Shown here: positions 1 through 8,166 of the stretch, one piece after another | Position numbering within the stretch: position 1 is the first letter of the stretch | How the letters are laid out: each line of letters opens with the position of its first letter | Source: an uncultured Cohaesibacter sp. | Lineage (GTDB): Bacteria > Pseudomonadota > Alphaproteobacteria > Rhizobiales > Cohaesibacteraceae | DNA length: 64,000 nucleotides | Direction: 5' to 3' | NCBI RefSeq assembly: GCF_963682185.1 | Contig: NZ_OY821667.1 | Span: 1-64,000 of the forward strand | The notes under the pieces: model-generated | The model's input: only the letters and a program-made list of their open reading frames with translations | Database searches by the model: none | What the model was told of the DNA's origin: nothing | Position numbers and translations under genes: made by a program

Positions 1-198
1 GAAATCAAAAAGATCTTTACCGACCGCAATATTCCCATGAGCGGCCCCCAGATCGCTTTCTGCAATTCTGGTCACAGAGCCTCATTGGGCTGGTTTGTCT
101 CCCATGAATTGCTTGGCAACAAGGATGTGCGCCTATATGACGGCTCCATGGCCGAATGGACAAAATATCCCGACTATCCGATTGCCATTCCGAATTAA
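1..198 (+). CDS. Sulfurtransferase (rhodanese), C-terminal part only
   Basis: The last 65 codons of a gene that begins before the window. The reading frame is open from base 1 to the TAA at 196-198. It contains CNSGHRAS, which matches the active-site loop of rhodanese domains (a catalytic Cys followed by a tight phosphate-cradle-like loop), then a typical C-terminal stretch ending in GSMAEWTKYPDYPI. Members transfer sulfane sulfur from thiosulfate or 3-mercaptopyruvate to thiol acceptors. The loop does not match the classic thiosulfate type (CRKGVTA) or the mercaptopyruvate type (CGSGVTA), so the donor is open. A second, complete sulfurtransferase lies at 21762-22610. Confidence 0.85.
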   Translation, partial: EIKKIFTDRNIPMSGPQIAFCNSGHRASLGWFVSHELLGNKDVRLYDGSMAEWTKYPDYPIAIPN

Positions 199-221
199 GT
201 TACGATTGAAAAAAGAGAGCA

Positions 222-248
222 GGGCGCGTTCTACGCGCTCCCCTTTTT
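222..248. terminator. Hairpin terminator between convergent genes
   Basis: A GC-rich stem (222-228 with 234-240, loop TTCTA) is followed on the plus strand by CCC and five T. On the minus strand an A-run at about 209-214 supplies a T-tract a few bases beyond the stem. It lies between the rhodanese tail and the converging antiporter gene and may serve both. Confidence 0.5.
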
Positions 249-249
249 A

Positions 250-2034
250 CTAGCCGACAGCTCTCTTCATCTTTTTCTTATCAGCATTGGTTGCTTCTTT
301 CAGCTTTTCACTATTTTTAGCGGCGTCCGCTTCGGAATCGCAAACAACACGCTCCAAATCCTGCTGCCTGACTTCCGTTTCGATTTCGACGATCCGTTCT
401 GTAGATATCCCGAGCTGATCGAGTGCCTCTCGCCCAAAGGTGATACCACTCTCGAAGGTTTCCCGAATATGGTAGTCGACCTCACTTAAGGCGAGTTGAA
501 CCGCATGGGCCCTGTCTGTTGCACGGCAGAAGATTTTGGCTTTCGGAAAACACTGCTTGATCAGTTCAATCGCATGGGCCATCACCTGCTCATTTTCAAC
601 GCATAAAGCAATAAGCAGAGCATCTTCAGCCCCAGCAGCCCTAAGGACGTCTTCACGGGTCGCATCCCCGTAATAGACGGGCAGGCCCAATCGGCGTGCT
701 TGAACGGCTCTGCGTGCATTATTGTCGATGGCAACGACGCCGAGCCCATTGGACATGAGCATCTGAGCAACGACCATGCCGAAACGCCCAAAGCCTACCA
801 CCAGCACCTGCGGTGCGTGATCGTCAAACTTCTCAGGGGCTGCGTCTGGCTCATGCTCCCCGGAGACGGCACGATGAGCGATGTAGGCAGCATAGGCCTT
901 CCCTACAAACGGCGTCATAATCATCGAGAGGATGACAACTGCGGACATGACCGTAAAGAGATCACTATCAAAACCTGTGGACGTGGCTGCAGCAAAAAGC
1001 ACGAAGGTGAATTCACCCGCTTGCGGAAGAGTAATCGCGATCCTCATGGCATCTGAATTTGGAGAGCCAGTCATCTTTGCAAGGAGCCATAAAACCAGCC
1101 CTTTCAACCCCATGACCACAATAACACCAACAATAATCTGCCAGAGATAAGCCAGAGTGATTGGCAAATTGAGCGTCATGCCCACCGTCATGAAAAAGAG
1201 ACCCATCAACAGCGAGCGGAAGGGAAAGATATCAGCTTCAAGCGTATGTCGGTAACTGGATTCCGCCAGCATGATGCCAGCCAGAAAAGACCCCAGAGCC
1301 ATAGACAATCCGGCCCAATGCATCAGCGCTGCGCTACCAAGCGCCACCAATAATGCGGCCGCCAGCATCATTTCGCGTGCTTGCGTATTGGCCAGAATGG
1401 CAAACAGATGGGAAAGGAGATACTTACCAACGACAATCACCAGAAGCACGGCAGTAACCGTTAAACCGATCTGGTTCCAGGCAGAGCTTTCTGCGTGCGG
1501 CGCACCGCCAGAGACAAGAATGTCCACCATCGCCAGCAAGGGCACGATGGCTATATCCTGCATCAACAAGATACCAAAAGCACGCTGACCATAGACAGAC
1601 GAAAAATCGCCCCGATCTTTCAAAATTTGCACAGCAAATGCCGTCGATGAAAGCGCCATGCCAAAGCCGCCGATGATGGCAACCGTATTGGGAAGCCCGA
1701 GCAGAATCATGACACCGGAAAGAACGAATCCTGTCAGCAGGATCTGGCTGGTTCCCAGCCCGAATATATCGCTCTTCATGCGCCATAACCGGTTTGGATT
1801 GAGTTCCAATCCCAGTACGAACAACAACAAAACGACGCCCAACTCGGCCACTGGCTGGATTTTTTCAACGGACTGAATTGCCCCCAGCCCAAACGGCCCA
1901 ATCACAATGCCTGCGATGAGATAGCCAATAATCGCACCAACCCCGGCTCTCTTTGCAATTGGAACCGCAACGACAGCCGCGCCCAGAAATACGATCGCTT
2001 CGGAGAAAAACAGGGGTTCTGTGGGATTAGCCAT
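250..2034 (-). CDS. Kef-type K+/H+ antiporter (CPA2) with RCK domain
   Basis: 594 aa. Residues about 8-385 form a dozen hydrophobic segments typical of the monovalent cation:proton antiporter-2 family, opening with the GAIIGYLIAGIVIGP signature. From about residue 410 there is a TrkA_N/RCK nucleotide-binding domain with a VLVVGFGRFG dinucleotide loop and an acidic strand end (VVAIDNN). The tail after the RCK domain is short and charged. KefB/KefC proteins release K+ and acidify the cytoplasm under electrophile stress and are held closed by glutathione. The next gene upstream is glyoxalase I, which fits a shared role in methylglyoxal defence, but no KefF/KefG ancillary gene is visible, so the gating partner is unknown. 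Start: ATG at 2034. Family confident; ion and regulation inferred. Confidence 0.9.
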   Translation of the reverse strand: MANPTEPLFFSEAIVFLGAAVVAVPIAKRAGVGAIIGYLIAGIVIGPFGLGAIQSVEKIQPVAELGVVLLLFVLGLELNPNRLWRMKSDIFGLGTSQILLTGFVLSGVMILLGLPNTVAIIGGFGMALSSTAFAVQILKDRGDFSSVYGQRAFGILLMQDIAIVPLLAMVDILVSGGAPHAESSAWNQIGLTVTAVLLVIVVGKYLLSHLFAILANTQAREMMLAAALLVALGSAALMHWAGLSMALGSFLAGIMLAESSYRHTLEADIFPFRSLLMGLFFMTVGMTLNLPITLAYLWQIIVGVIVVMGLKGLVLWLLAKMTGSPNSDAMRIAITLPQAGEFTFVLFAAATSTGFDSDLFTVMSAVVILSMIMTPFVGKAYAAYIAHRAVSGEHEPDAAPEKFDDHAPQVLVVGFGRFGMVVAQMLMSNGLGVVAIDNNARRAVQARRLGLPVYYGDATREDVLRAAGAEDALLIALCVENEQVMAHAIELIKQCFPKAKIFCRATDRAHAVQLALSEVDYHIRETFESGITFGREALDQLGISTERIVEIETEVRQQDLERVVCDSEADAAKNSEKLKEATNADKKKMKRAVG

Positions 2035-2232
2035 ATGCGCCTACATGTTGCCGGTACCAAGAGGATTGGAGAAAACCAAATCTACAAAGAAATACTGATT
2101 CTAACCCATTATAGCCCTGAAAATGGTGAATATATAATATGCTCGCGCGAATGTACGGAAAGCTTACAACCATCCACTTATCCGTTTTCACGATTATCTG
2201 ATGCCACCTCATGTAATCCGCCAACAGCGCAT

Positions 2233-2264
2233 AAAAAAGCCCTCCCGAAACAATCGGAAAGGCT
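2233..2264 (-). terminator. Rho-independent terminator of gloA
   Basis: On the minus strand an 11-bp stem (including G-U pairs) with loop TTGTT is followed directly by six T (plus-strand A-run 2233-2238). It starts 40 bases after the glyoxalase stop codon. Confidence 0.85.
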
Positions 2265-2303
2265 GGAACTCAACCGTAAAATAAAGTCAACACAGGTGTT
2301 GGC

Positions 2304-2723
2304 TTACCACTTTCCGGTATTTTTCATGGATGCCCATGGCTCAGCCGGTGGCAGCGGATCGCCTTTCTGCAACAGCTCGATGGAGATGTTATCAGGAGAC
2401 CGAACAAAGGCCATATTGCCATCGCGAGGCGGACGGTTGATAACAACACCAGAGTCCATCAATTTTTGACAAAATTCATAAATATTGTCTACTTCATAGG
2501 CGAGATGGCCGAAGTTGCGACCTTCGCCATATTCTTCAGGATCCCAATTGTAGGTCAGTTCAACGCAATTTTCCAACTCACCATCAACCGAGAGGAAAAT
2601 GAGCGTAAAACGCCCATCGGGATTTTCTGAACGGCGGACTTCTTTCAGACCGAGCTTGTTGCAATAAAAATCAAGAGATTCTTCAATGCTGCTGACTCGC
2701 ACCATCGTATGGAGATATTTCAT
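2304..2723 (-). CDS. gloA: Lactoylglutathione lyase (glyoxalase I)
   Basis: 139 aa, one vicinal-oxygen-chelate fold of usual bacterial length. Converts the hemithioacetal of methylglyoxal and glutathione to S-lactoylglutathione in the cytosol. The four expected metal ligands are visible: His5 (LHTMVRV), Glu55 (VELTYNW), His73 (FGHLAYEV) and Glu116 (SIELLQK), spaced as in the E. coli Ni-dependent enzyme. NPDGRF and the HLAYEVDNI segment are also typical. It is transcribed away from the sirtuin gene across a 55-bp divergent gap and has its own terminator. The Kef-type antiporter lies downstream on the same strand but beyond the terminator. Confidence 0.93.
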   Translation of the reverse strand: MKYLHTMVRVSSIEESLDFYCNKLGLKEVRRSENPDGRFTLIFLSVDGELENCVELTYNWDPEEYGEGRNFGHLAYEVDNIYEFCQKLMDSGVVINRPPRDGNMAFVRSPDNISIELLQKGDPLPPAEPWASMKNTGKW

Positions 2724-2778
2724 ATGAATGCTTCCCTAGAGCTGAATAAAGTCGTCCCCTAACTATAGGATTGATAAA

Positions 2779-3534
2779 ATGGATTTCAATAGCCCAGAAC
2801 AGATTGCCAAGCAGCTCATGGAACTGATCGACCATTCCGATCATATCATCGCCTTTACCGGGGCAGGCATCAGCACTGAAAGCGGCATCCCCGATTTTCG
2901 CTCTCCCAATGGCTTATGGGCCAAGATGGATCCGATCATGTTTGATGATTTTGTTGCAGATGAAGAAACGCGTCTGGAAGACTGGCGTAGACGTTTCATT
3001 CAAAATGAAGAGTTTTTGGCAGCAGAAGCTAATGAGGGTCACAAAGCGCTCGTGCGTCTTGAAAAACGCGGGAAACTGGACTGCACAATCACCCAGAATA
3101 TTGATGGACTGCATCAGAGAAGCGGCCAGGATCCGGATAAAGTCATTGAGATTCACGGCAACGGAACCGTTGCGAGTTGCCTTGATTGCGGCGCAGAAAT
3201 GACCCTGTCAGAAGCAAAACGGCACATCGAAGCAACCGGCCACTCACCTCTATGTCCCAACTGCGGTGGAATGGTCAAAACGGCCATCATCAATTTTGGA
3301 CAGGCGATGCCGGAAGAAAAAATGATGCGTGCGATGAGACTGTCCGGAGACTGCGATCTCTTTATCGTTCTTGGGTCTTCCTTGGTTGTCTATCCCGCTG
3401 CAGGACTTCCGCAAATTGCCAAACAGCATGGCGCTAAGCTGGTCATAATCAATAGAGATCCGACACCCCTTGACGAACTCGCCGATATGACGTCCCAACA
3501 AGAAATAGGCTCAATCATGAAATTGATAGCCTGA
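2779..3534 (+). CDS. Sir2-family NAD-dependent protein deacylase
   Basis: 251 aa. Removes acyl groups from lysines using NAD+, giving nicotinamide and O-acyl-ADP-ribose. All hallmarks are present: FTGAGIST near residue 30 and IPDFRSPNG (NAD loop), TQNIDGLH, catalytic His126 in IEIHGNG, and a four-cysteine zinc site (Cys134, Cys137, Cys159, Cys162) with GSSLVVYPA after it. Divergent from gloA, so the two promoters share 55 bp. Bacterial sirtuins differ in acyl preference; the CobB-type Tyr/Arg desuccinylase pair cannot be assigned here with certainty, so I leave it as a deacylase. Confidence 0.93.
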   Translation: MDFNSPEQIAKQLMELIDHSDHIIAFTGAGISTESGIPDFRSPNGLWAKMDPIMFDDFVADEETRLEDWRRRFIQNEEFLAAEANEGHKALVRLEKRGKLDCTITQNIDGLHQRSGQDPDKVIEIHGNGTVASCLDCGAEMTLSEAKRHIEATGHSPLCPNCGGMVKTAIINFGQAMPEEKMMRAMRLSGDCDLFIVLGSSLVVYPAAGLPQIAKQHGAKLVIINRDPTPLDELADMTSQQEIGSIMKLIA

Positions 3535-3753
3535 CGCTATTCTTGAGGAAGTCAGTTACCATTTGATCACTTACAGGACCATTATTTGGGCAATTGCCAA
3601 AAGCTTGTTCCGGACAAAGAGTCTCAAACCCCAATCACTTAAAAAGTTAAAAAATTATTGATGCAGTCTCTGGTCAAGATGATATCCTCGTTCCGAGAAT
3701 CGACCAGTGTATTGAGTCGGGAACGAGGCTACGAATTGCGTTGAGGCAGGGCT

Positions 3754-4335
3754 ATGGGTGTGAAAGTCGTACCAGAGCAGCAACTTTTTGACATTGGCAC
3801 TGCCGATGATGCGGCATTGGACGTCACGCAAATTGCAGGCAAGATCAAATGGTTTGATGTTGCAAAAGGATTCGGTTTCATTGTGCCGGATGATAACAGC
3901 TCGGATATATTGCTCCATGTAACCTGCTTGCGCCGCGACGGATACCGCACTGCATATGAAGGCGCGCGCGTTGTCTGTGAAGTTCTACAAGGCCCAAAGG
4001 GGCTTCAGGCCCTGCGCATCCTTTCCATGGATGAGAGCAGCGCCGTTCATCCTTCCCAGCTTCCGCCAGCAAATACCCATGTCAAAGTGAACCCGACCAG
4101 CGAGTTGGAAAAAGCTTGGGTAAAATGGTTTAACCGGGAAAAAGGCTTTGGCTTTCTGACACAAGGTGAAGGCACGGCCGACATTTTCATTCATATGGAA
4201 ACGCTGCGCATTTATGGCCTCACTGAATTGCGCCCGCATCAGGAAGTGCTTGTCAGATATGGCCCCAGCCCAAAAGGGAAGATGGCCACTGAAATTCGCC
4301 CGTCTACCGGTGCTCACATTCCATCATCCCATTAG
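3754..4335 (+). CDS. Cold-shock protein with two cold-shock domains
   Basis: 193 aa with two CspA-type OB folds. Domain 1 (about residues 28-92) has KWFDVAKGFGFI and DILLHV; domain 2 (about 117-180) has KWFNREKGFGFL and DIFIHM. These are the RNP1 and RNP2 nucleic-acid-binding strands. The tandem form is characteristic of alphaproteobacteria, where single-stranded RNA/DNA binding and RNA chaperone roles are assumed. The linker between domains is Ser/Pro-rich. Start at ATG 3754 after GAGGCAGGG; the 219-bp leader could hold a cold-responsive 5' UTR but no defined structure was found. Followed by DUF192, a frequent neighbour. Confidence 0.9.
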   Translation: MGVKVVPEQQLFDIGTADDAALDVTQIAGKIKWFDVAKGFGFIVPDDNSSDILLHVTCLRRDGYRTAYEGARVVCEVLQGPKGLQALRILSMDESSAVHPSQLPPANTHVKVNPTSELEKAWVKWFNREKGFGFLTQGEGTADIFIHMETLRIYGLTELRPHQEVLVRYGPSPKGKMATEIRPSTGAHIPSSH

Positions 4336-4361
4336 ATTGACCTTATTTTCTTTCTTGCCGA

Positions 4362-4381
4362 CACCAAGTCTTCGGCTTGGT
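4362..4381 (+). terminator. Weak hairpin after the cold-shock gene
   Basis: ACCAAG pairs with CTTGGT around a TTCG-containing loop, 26 bases past the cold-shock stop. Only a broken T-rich stretch (ATTTCTTT) follows, so termination is possible but not certain. Confidence 0.4.
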
Positions 4382-4492
4382 CATTTCTTTGCCCATTTCT
4401 GAGCCTAGATATAAATCTGTGCCAGCCCACACAGGATACTCCGTCGGGCAGCGCAACTTTTTTTGCCAGCGCTTTACCTAAGGTAATTTCCA

Positions 4493-5035
4493 ATGCAAAT
4501 GCGCAAAAGCCAGTTTTCACTCCAGTCACTGATCCTGCTTAGTCTGATTGTTTATGCTGGCTTGGCCATTTGGCTATCGGCACACGCCCACTCAGCACAG
4601 ATTCCAGAAACGATACCAGAAGATGAAGTCGGGGCCTTTTTATCCGATGAAACCCATCTCATCATAAAAAGCGGGCAGACGAACCACGCCTTCAAGGTGG
4701 AATTGGCGCTCGATGAATCCAGCCGTATGAAAGGGCTTATGTATCGCACAAAGCTTGCAAATAGAAATGGTATGCTCTTCGATTTTGATAAGACCGAACC
4801 CGTCTATATGTGGATGAAGAATACCTATATATCCCTTGATATGATCTTCGTGGAACCTGACGGTCGCATCCACCATATCGTCAAGGCTACCACGCCGCTT
4901 TCGGAATCCGTCATCGGCTCCGCAGGGCCGGTTCGATATGTTCTTGAAGTTCCGAAAGGAACCACAGACAAGCTTGATATCAAAGTGGGTGACGAACTGC
5001 TTCATCAATTGTTCACACCCAAATTATCAAAATAG
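4493..5035 (+). CDS. DUF192 family exported protein
   Basis: 180 aa. An N-terminal hydrophobic segment (about residues 10-33, ending in AHAHSAQ) looks like a signal peptide or anchor, so the body is probably periplasmic. Residues about 60-172 match DUF192: GLMYRTKLANRNGMLFDF, MWMKNTYISLDMIFVE and YVLEVPKGT are the usual conserved blocks. Function of the family is unknown. The order cold-shock protein - DUF192 - tRNA-Pro - NDUFS4-like protein appears in many Hyphomicrobiales and supports the lineage call. Start chosen at 4493 (ATG after TAAGGTAATTTCC); a second ATG two codons later is possible. Confidence 0.85.
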   Translation: MQMRKSQFSLQSLILLSLIVYAGLAIWLSAHAHSAQIPETIPEDEVGAFLSDETHLIIKSGQTNHAFKVELALDESSRMKGLMYRTKLANRNGMLFDFDKTEPVYMWMKNTYISLDMIFVEPDGRIHHIVKATTPLSESVIGSAGPVRYVLEVPKGTTDKLDIKVGDELLHQLFTPKLSK

Positions 5036-5054
5036 ACAGAGAGTCATCTTTTGC

Positions 5055-5073
5055 GCTTGCCCAGGGGGCAAGC
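5055..5073 (+). other. Perfect 8-bp hairpin upstream of tRNA-Pro
   Basis: GCTTGCCC and GGGCAAGC flank a 3-base loop, 20 bases after the DUF192 stop. No T-run follows. It could be a processing or termination structure for DUF192 mRNA ahead of the tRNA. Confidence 0.5.
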
Positions 5074-5134
5074 TGTTGCTATTCAATCGCCATTCCGCTT
5101 CGGACTGGTTTCATGATCAGTCCGATGCTTGGCA

Positions 5135-5211
<77 letters not shown>

Positions 5212-5248
5212 TTATATGGGGTTCGGCAGAACTGTCAGAAAGGGCACC

Positions 5249-5560
5249 ATGACAAAGGCGAGAATTTTCAAACCCTCGAAAAATGCCATGCAGTCCGGTC
5301 AGGCAACCAGTCATGACTGGCATTTGACTTTTGAACCTGCATCTGCCCGAAAGATCGACCCGCTTATGGGCCACATGTCATCCGCGGATACACGTCAGCA
5401 GATCAATTTGTCGTTTCCCTCCAAAGAAGCCGCAATAGCGTATGCTGAACGTGAGAATATCGATTATCTGGTCCTGAAGCCCAAAGAGCGCAAAAGAATA
5501 GTCAAAGCCTATTCCGACAATTTTGCCACCGCGCGCGTTGAGGGAAACTGGACACACTAA
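5249..5560 (+). CDS. NADH dehydrogenase accessory subunit, NDUFS4-like (ETC complex I)
   Basis: 103 aa from ATG 5249 (preceded by AGAAAGGGCACC). The frame is also open upstream but runs back through tRNA-Pro, so the internal ATG is the true start. Matches the small ETC complex I subunit family (mitochondrial NDUFS4/18-kDa type): RIFKPSKNAMQSG at the N-terminus, a central WHLTFEP strand, SFPSKEAAIAYAE and a basic C-terminus with YSDNFA. It occurs in alphaproteobacteria and mitochondria and stabilises the NADH-binding arm of complex I. No nuo genes are in the window, so it is unlinked to the main operon, as usual in this lineage. Confidence 0.85.
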   Translation: MTKARIFKPSKNAMQSGQATSHDWHLTFEPASARKIDPLMGHMSSADTRQQINLSFPSKEAAIAYAERENIDYLVLKPKERKRIVKAYSDNFATARVEGNWTH

Positions 5561-5625
5561 TGTCAGCAGCGCTTCCGTGCTGCGGATACACCGTGCAGGG
5601 GATATAGGCCCCTTAGCAAAAAGAT

Positions 5626-5702
5626 GGCCCCTTAGCTCAGTTGGATAGAGCAGCTGACTTCTAATCAGCAGGTCGCAGGTTCGAATCCTGCAGGGGTCAC
5701 CA
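5626..5702 (+). tRNA. tRNA-Arg(TCT)
   Basis: Complete 77-nt cloverleaf with encoded CCA. Acceptor GGCCCCT/AGGGGTC includes one G-U pair; anticodon loop CTTCTAA gives TCT; T-loop TTCGAAT is intact. Confidence 0.96.
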
Positions 5703-5931
5703 CTTCTTTTCCAAGTTCATTCTGCCGCGACGCTGCATTCATGCAATTGAGGGCGTGCGCCATGATGTTTCAGCCCTTGATCCACTGATCAGTTGCAAGC
5801 GCCAGGATGAGTAGCTCAACCTGTGGCAAAAGCTGAGGCTCACGCTCCTGTCTGTCAGTCATGATCTGGATGAAGCCTTCAAGCGGTGATCATCTGGTCG
5901 CTACACAAGGCCCTTTTTTAGAGCCTTCACA
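5703..5931. other. Intergenic region after tRNA-Arg
   Basis: No convincing gene. A 30-codon minus-strand frame (MTDRQEREPQ...) lies near 5770-5865 but has no visible ribosome site and no recognised family. No integrase remnant or duplicated tRNA end was seen. Confidence 0.4.
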
Positions 5932-6072
5932 ATGATGAAATCATCGGAGAACTTTCGACACGGAAGGCATTACAAATACTTTCAGGTCATTTGTCTGGAG
6001 ATAGCACCGAAAGCGCCGTTTGATCTGCGATTGTATTCCGCCGGTTTCTATCGCTATGATGAAGTACCATGA
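5932..6072 (+). CDS. Possible small ORF upstream of ktrA
   Basis: 46 codons, ATG 5932 to TGA 6070-6072, ending 21 bases before ktrA. The peptide is basic and aromatic (HYKYFQVICLE, YSAGFYRYDEV) with no hydrophobic anchor. The ribosome site is poor and the family is not recognised. It may be a leader peptide, a gene remnant or chance. Confidence 0.25.
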   Translation: MMKSSENFRHGRHYKYFQVICLEIAPKAPFDLRLYSAGFYRYDEVP

Positions 6073-6093
6073 ATTCACTAGAGGTTTGATACA

Positions 6094-6762
6094 ATGAAGA
6101 GCCGCAGCTTTGCCGTTATTGGCCTTGGCACATTTGGTAGTACGGTCGCCAGCGAGTTGGCCAATTTTGGTAATCATGTGCTGGGCATAGATGTAAACGA
6201 ACAAAATGTGGCCCGTCTGGCCGATACGCTGAGTGAAGCCATCATTGCAGACGGCAAGGATGAGGCTGCTCTCAAAGAAGCCGGATTGGCGGACTATGAT
6301 GTTGCGATCATTGCCATCGGCGAAGATCTGGAAGCCAACATCCTGTGCACCATGAATATCAAGCTGCTTGGCGTGGAAACCATATGGGTGAAGGCTCTCA
6401 ACAAGACCCATCACAGAATTCTCTCGCGCCTGGGGGCAGGCCGCGTCATTCTGCCAGAACAGGAAGTCGGTCAGCATATCGCGCAAATGCTCCACAATCC
6501 GCAGGTGCGTGATTATGTCAGCCTTGGCAACGGTTTCCATGTGGTCGACTTCAAGGTTCCCGAAGTTCTGGATGGCAAATCCATATCAGATCCGGAATGG
6601 TTTACCCACGGAGAATTGCGCGTGCTCGGGTTTATGCGGGAAAGCCAATATTTTTCCGGCGAGAACCTACAGGCAACCCTCAAAGAAGGCGATAAACTGC
6701 TGCTGCTGGGCAAACGCGCCGATTTGAGACAGTTTGGAGACACTCTGCGTGGCCGGAGTTGA
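6094..6762 (+). CDS. ktrA: KtrA/TrkA-type K+ channel regulatory subunit
   Basis: 222 aa. N-terminal RCK domain (about 1-135) with GLGTFGSTVA nucleotide loop and an acidic end to the second strand (LGIDVNE), then an RCK_C/TrkA_C domain (about 140-220, DGKSISDPEW, LKEGDKLLLLG). One RCK unit of about 220 aa is the Ktr arrangement (TrkA has two). It forms a cytosolic octameric ring under KtrB and gates K+ uptake in response to ATP/ADP or NAD(H). The stop overlaps the start region of the next gene, which is the membrane subunit, so the two are translationally coupled. Confidence 0.92.
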   Translation: MKSRSFAVIGLGTFGSTVASELANFGNHVLGIDVNEQNVARLADTLSEAIIADGKDEAALKEAGLADYDVAIIAIGEDLEANILCTMNIKLLGVETIWVKALNKTHHRILSRLGAGRVILPEQEVGQHIAQMLHNPQVRDYVSLGNGFHVVDFKVPEVLDGKSISDPEWFTHGELRVLGFMRESQYFSGENLQATLKEGDKLLLLGKRADLRQFGDTLRGRS

Positions 6763-6767
6763 CAATC

Positions 6768-8102
6768 ATGGTCGTATCGCACAGTAAACGCAAAGCGACA
6801 CAATTGCCGCCACCCTTGGTGCTTGTCCTGCTTTATGCCTCCCTCATAGTGGCTGGAACCATCGGCCTCAAGCTGCCCTTCGCGACCGTGGCACCCATTG
6901 GCTGGTCTGACGCCATATTTACCGCCACGTCAGCGGTTACGGTCACAGGCCTGGCTGTGCTCGATACGGGCAGGGACTTCACGCTCTACGGCCAGATCAT
7001 TATCTGCGCCATGATCCAGCTCGGTGGTTTGGGCTTGATGACATTTGCGGTCCTCATCCTTTCCATGCTCGGCCTTCCCATTGGTTTTTCCAATCGTAAC
7101 TATTTGCGAGAAGACCTCAATCAGACGTCAGCAACTGATCTCATGGCCCTGACAAAGGTCATCATACGTATTGTGCTTCTGTGTGAACTGATCGGCGCAC
7201 TTGTTCTCTCCGTCGTCTTCATTCCAGATCTGGGCATGGCGCAAGGTGCGTGGAGTGCGGTGTTCCACTCGGTTTCCGCCTTCAACAATGCCGGTTTCTC
7301 ACTCTATTCGGATAGCCTCAGCCAATGGGCGGGGAATCCGCTGCTGAACCTGACAATCATCCTGCTCTTTGTGATTGGTGGACTGGGCTTTACGGTTATT
7401 GCAGATGTCTGGCAACTGCGCTCATGGCGAAAATACTCGCTACATAGCAAGTTGATGCTCTTTGGCACTGCTATTCTGCTCGTATCCTCAACTCTGGCAT
7501 TCACCTTGATGGAGTGGAACAATCCCGAGACACTGGGTGGAATGAATTGGGGAACCAAGCTTGTTGTCAGTCTGTTTCAGGCGGCAACCCCTAGAACTGC
7601 GGGCTTTAACACCGTAGACATGGCCTCCCTTAATGACAGCACCACTCTGATGTTCATGATCCTGATGGTGATAGGCTCCGGCAGTACGTCCACCGGGGGA
7701 GGGATCAAGGTTACGACTTTCATCGTGCTCTTGTTGGCTACCATCGCCTTCTTCAAGCGCCAAACAGCCATCGATATTTTCGGACGCAGGCTTGGCGCCG
7801 ATCAAATCATGAAGGTTCTGGCGCTGGCGATGGTATCACTCGCCCTTATAATATCGGGCATGTTTGTGATGCTAATGTTTCATGAAGGAGATTTTCTGGA
7901 TATCGCCTTTGAAACCGTGTCCGCATTCGGAACAGTCGGCCTGTCCAGAGGCGTCACCGGTGATCTAGACCTGATCGGCCGCACCATCATCATGTTCATT
8001 ATGTTTGTTGGGCGTGTTGGTCCTCTGACGATCGGATTCGTGCTAGCGACCCAAAAATCAAAACGGATTTCCTACCCATCCGGCACTGTCTATCTAGGAT
8101 AG
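6768..8102 (+). CDS. ktrB: KtrB/TrkH-family K+ uptake membrane subunit
   Basis: 444 aa from ATG 6768, which sits 10 bases after GGAG; a TTG at 6759 overlapping the ktrA stop is an alternative. Four membrane-pore-membrane units each carry a selectivity-filter segment with the key Gly: TVTGL, NNAGF, RTAGFN and GTVGLS. A glycine/serine-rich gate loop (GSGSTSTGGGIKVTT) follows the third filter, as in KtrB. It conducts Na+-dependent K+ uptake in the inner membrane together with KtrA. With the Kef-type antiporter at 250-2034, both K+ import and export functions are coded within 8 kb. Confidence 0.93.
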   Translation: MVVSHSKRKATQLPPPLVLVLLYASLIVAGTIGLKLPFATVAPIGWSDAIFTATSAVTVTGLAVLDTGRDFTLYGQIIICAMIQLGGLGLMTFAVLILSMLGLPIGFSNRNYLREDLNQTSATDLMALTKVIIRIVLLCELIGALVLSVVFIPDLGMAQGAWSAVFHSVSAFNNAGFSLYSDSLSQWAGNPLLNLTIILLFVIGGLGFTVIADVWQLRSWRKYSLHSKLMLFGTAILLVSSTLAFTLMEWNNPETLGGMNWGTKLVVSLFQAATPRTAGFNTVDMASLNDSTTLMFMILMVIGSGSTSTGGGIKVTTFIVLLLATIAFFKRQTAIDIFGRRLGADQIMKVLALAMVSLALIISGMFVMLMFHEGDFLDIAFETVSAFGTVGLSRGVTGDLDLIGRTIIMFIMFVGRVGPLTIGFVLATQKSKRISYPSGTVYLG

Positions 8103-8166
8103 ACAGCACAAACCACTGCGCGCAATCCCATTGCCGTTGCGATTCTCGGCAGCAGCAATCACGTTA

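Noticed and set aside
5626..6093. Integration site at tRNA-Arg
   Set aside because: No integrase, no second copy of the tRNA 3' end and core-type genes directly follow.
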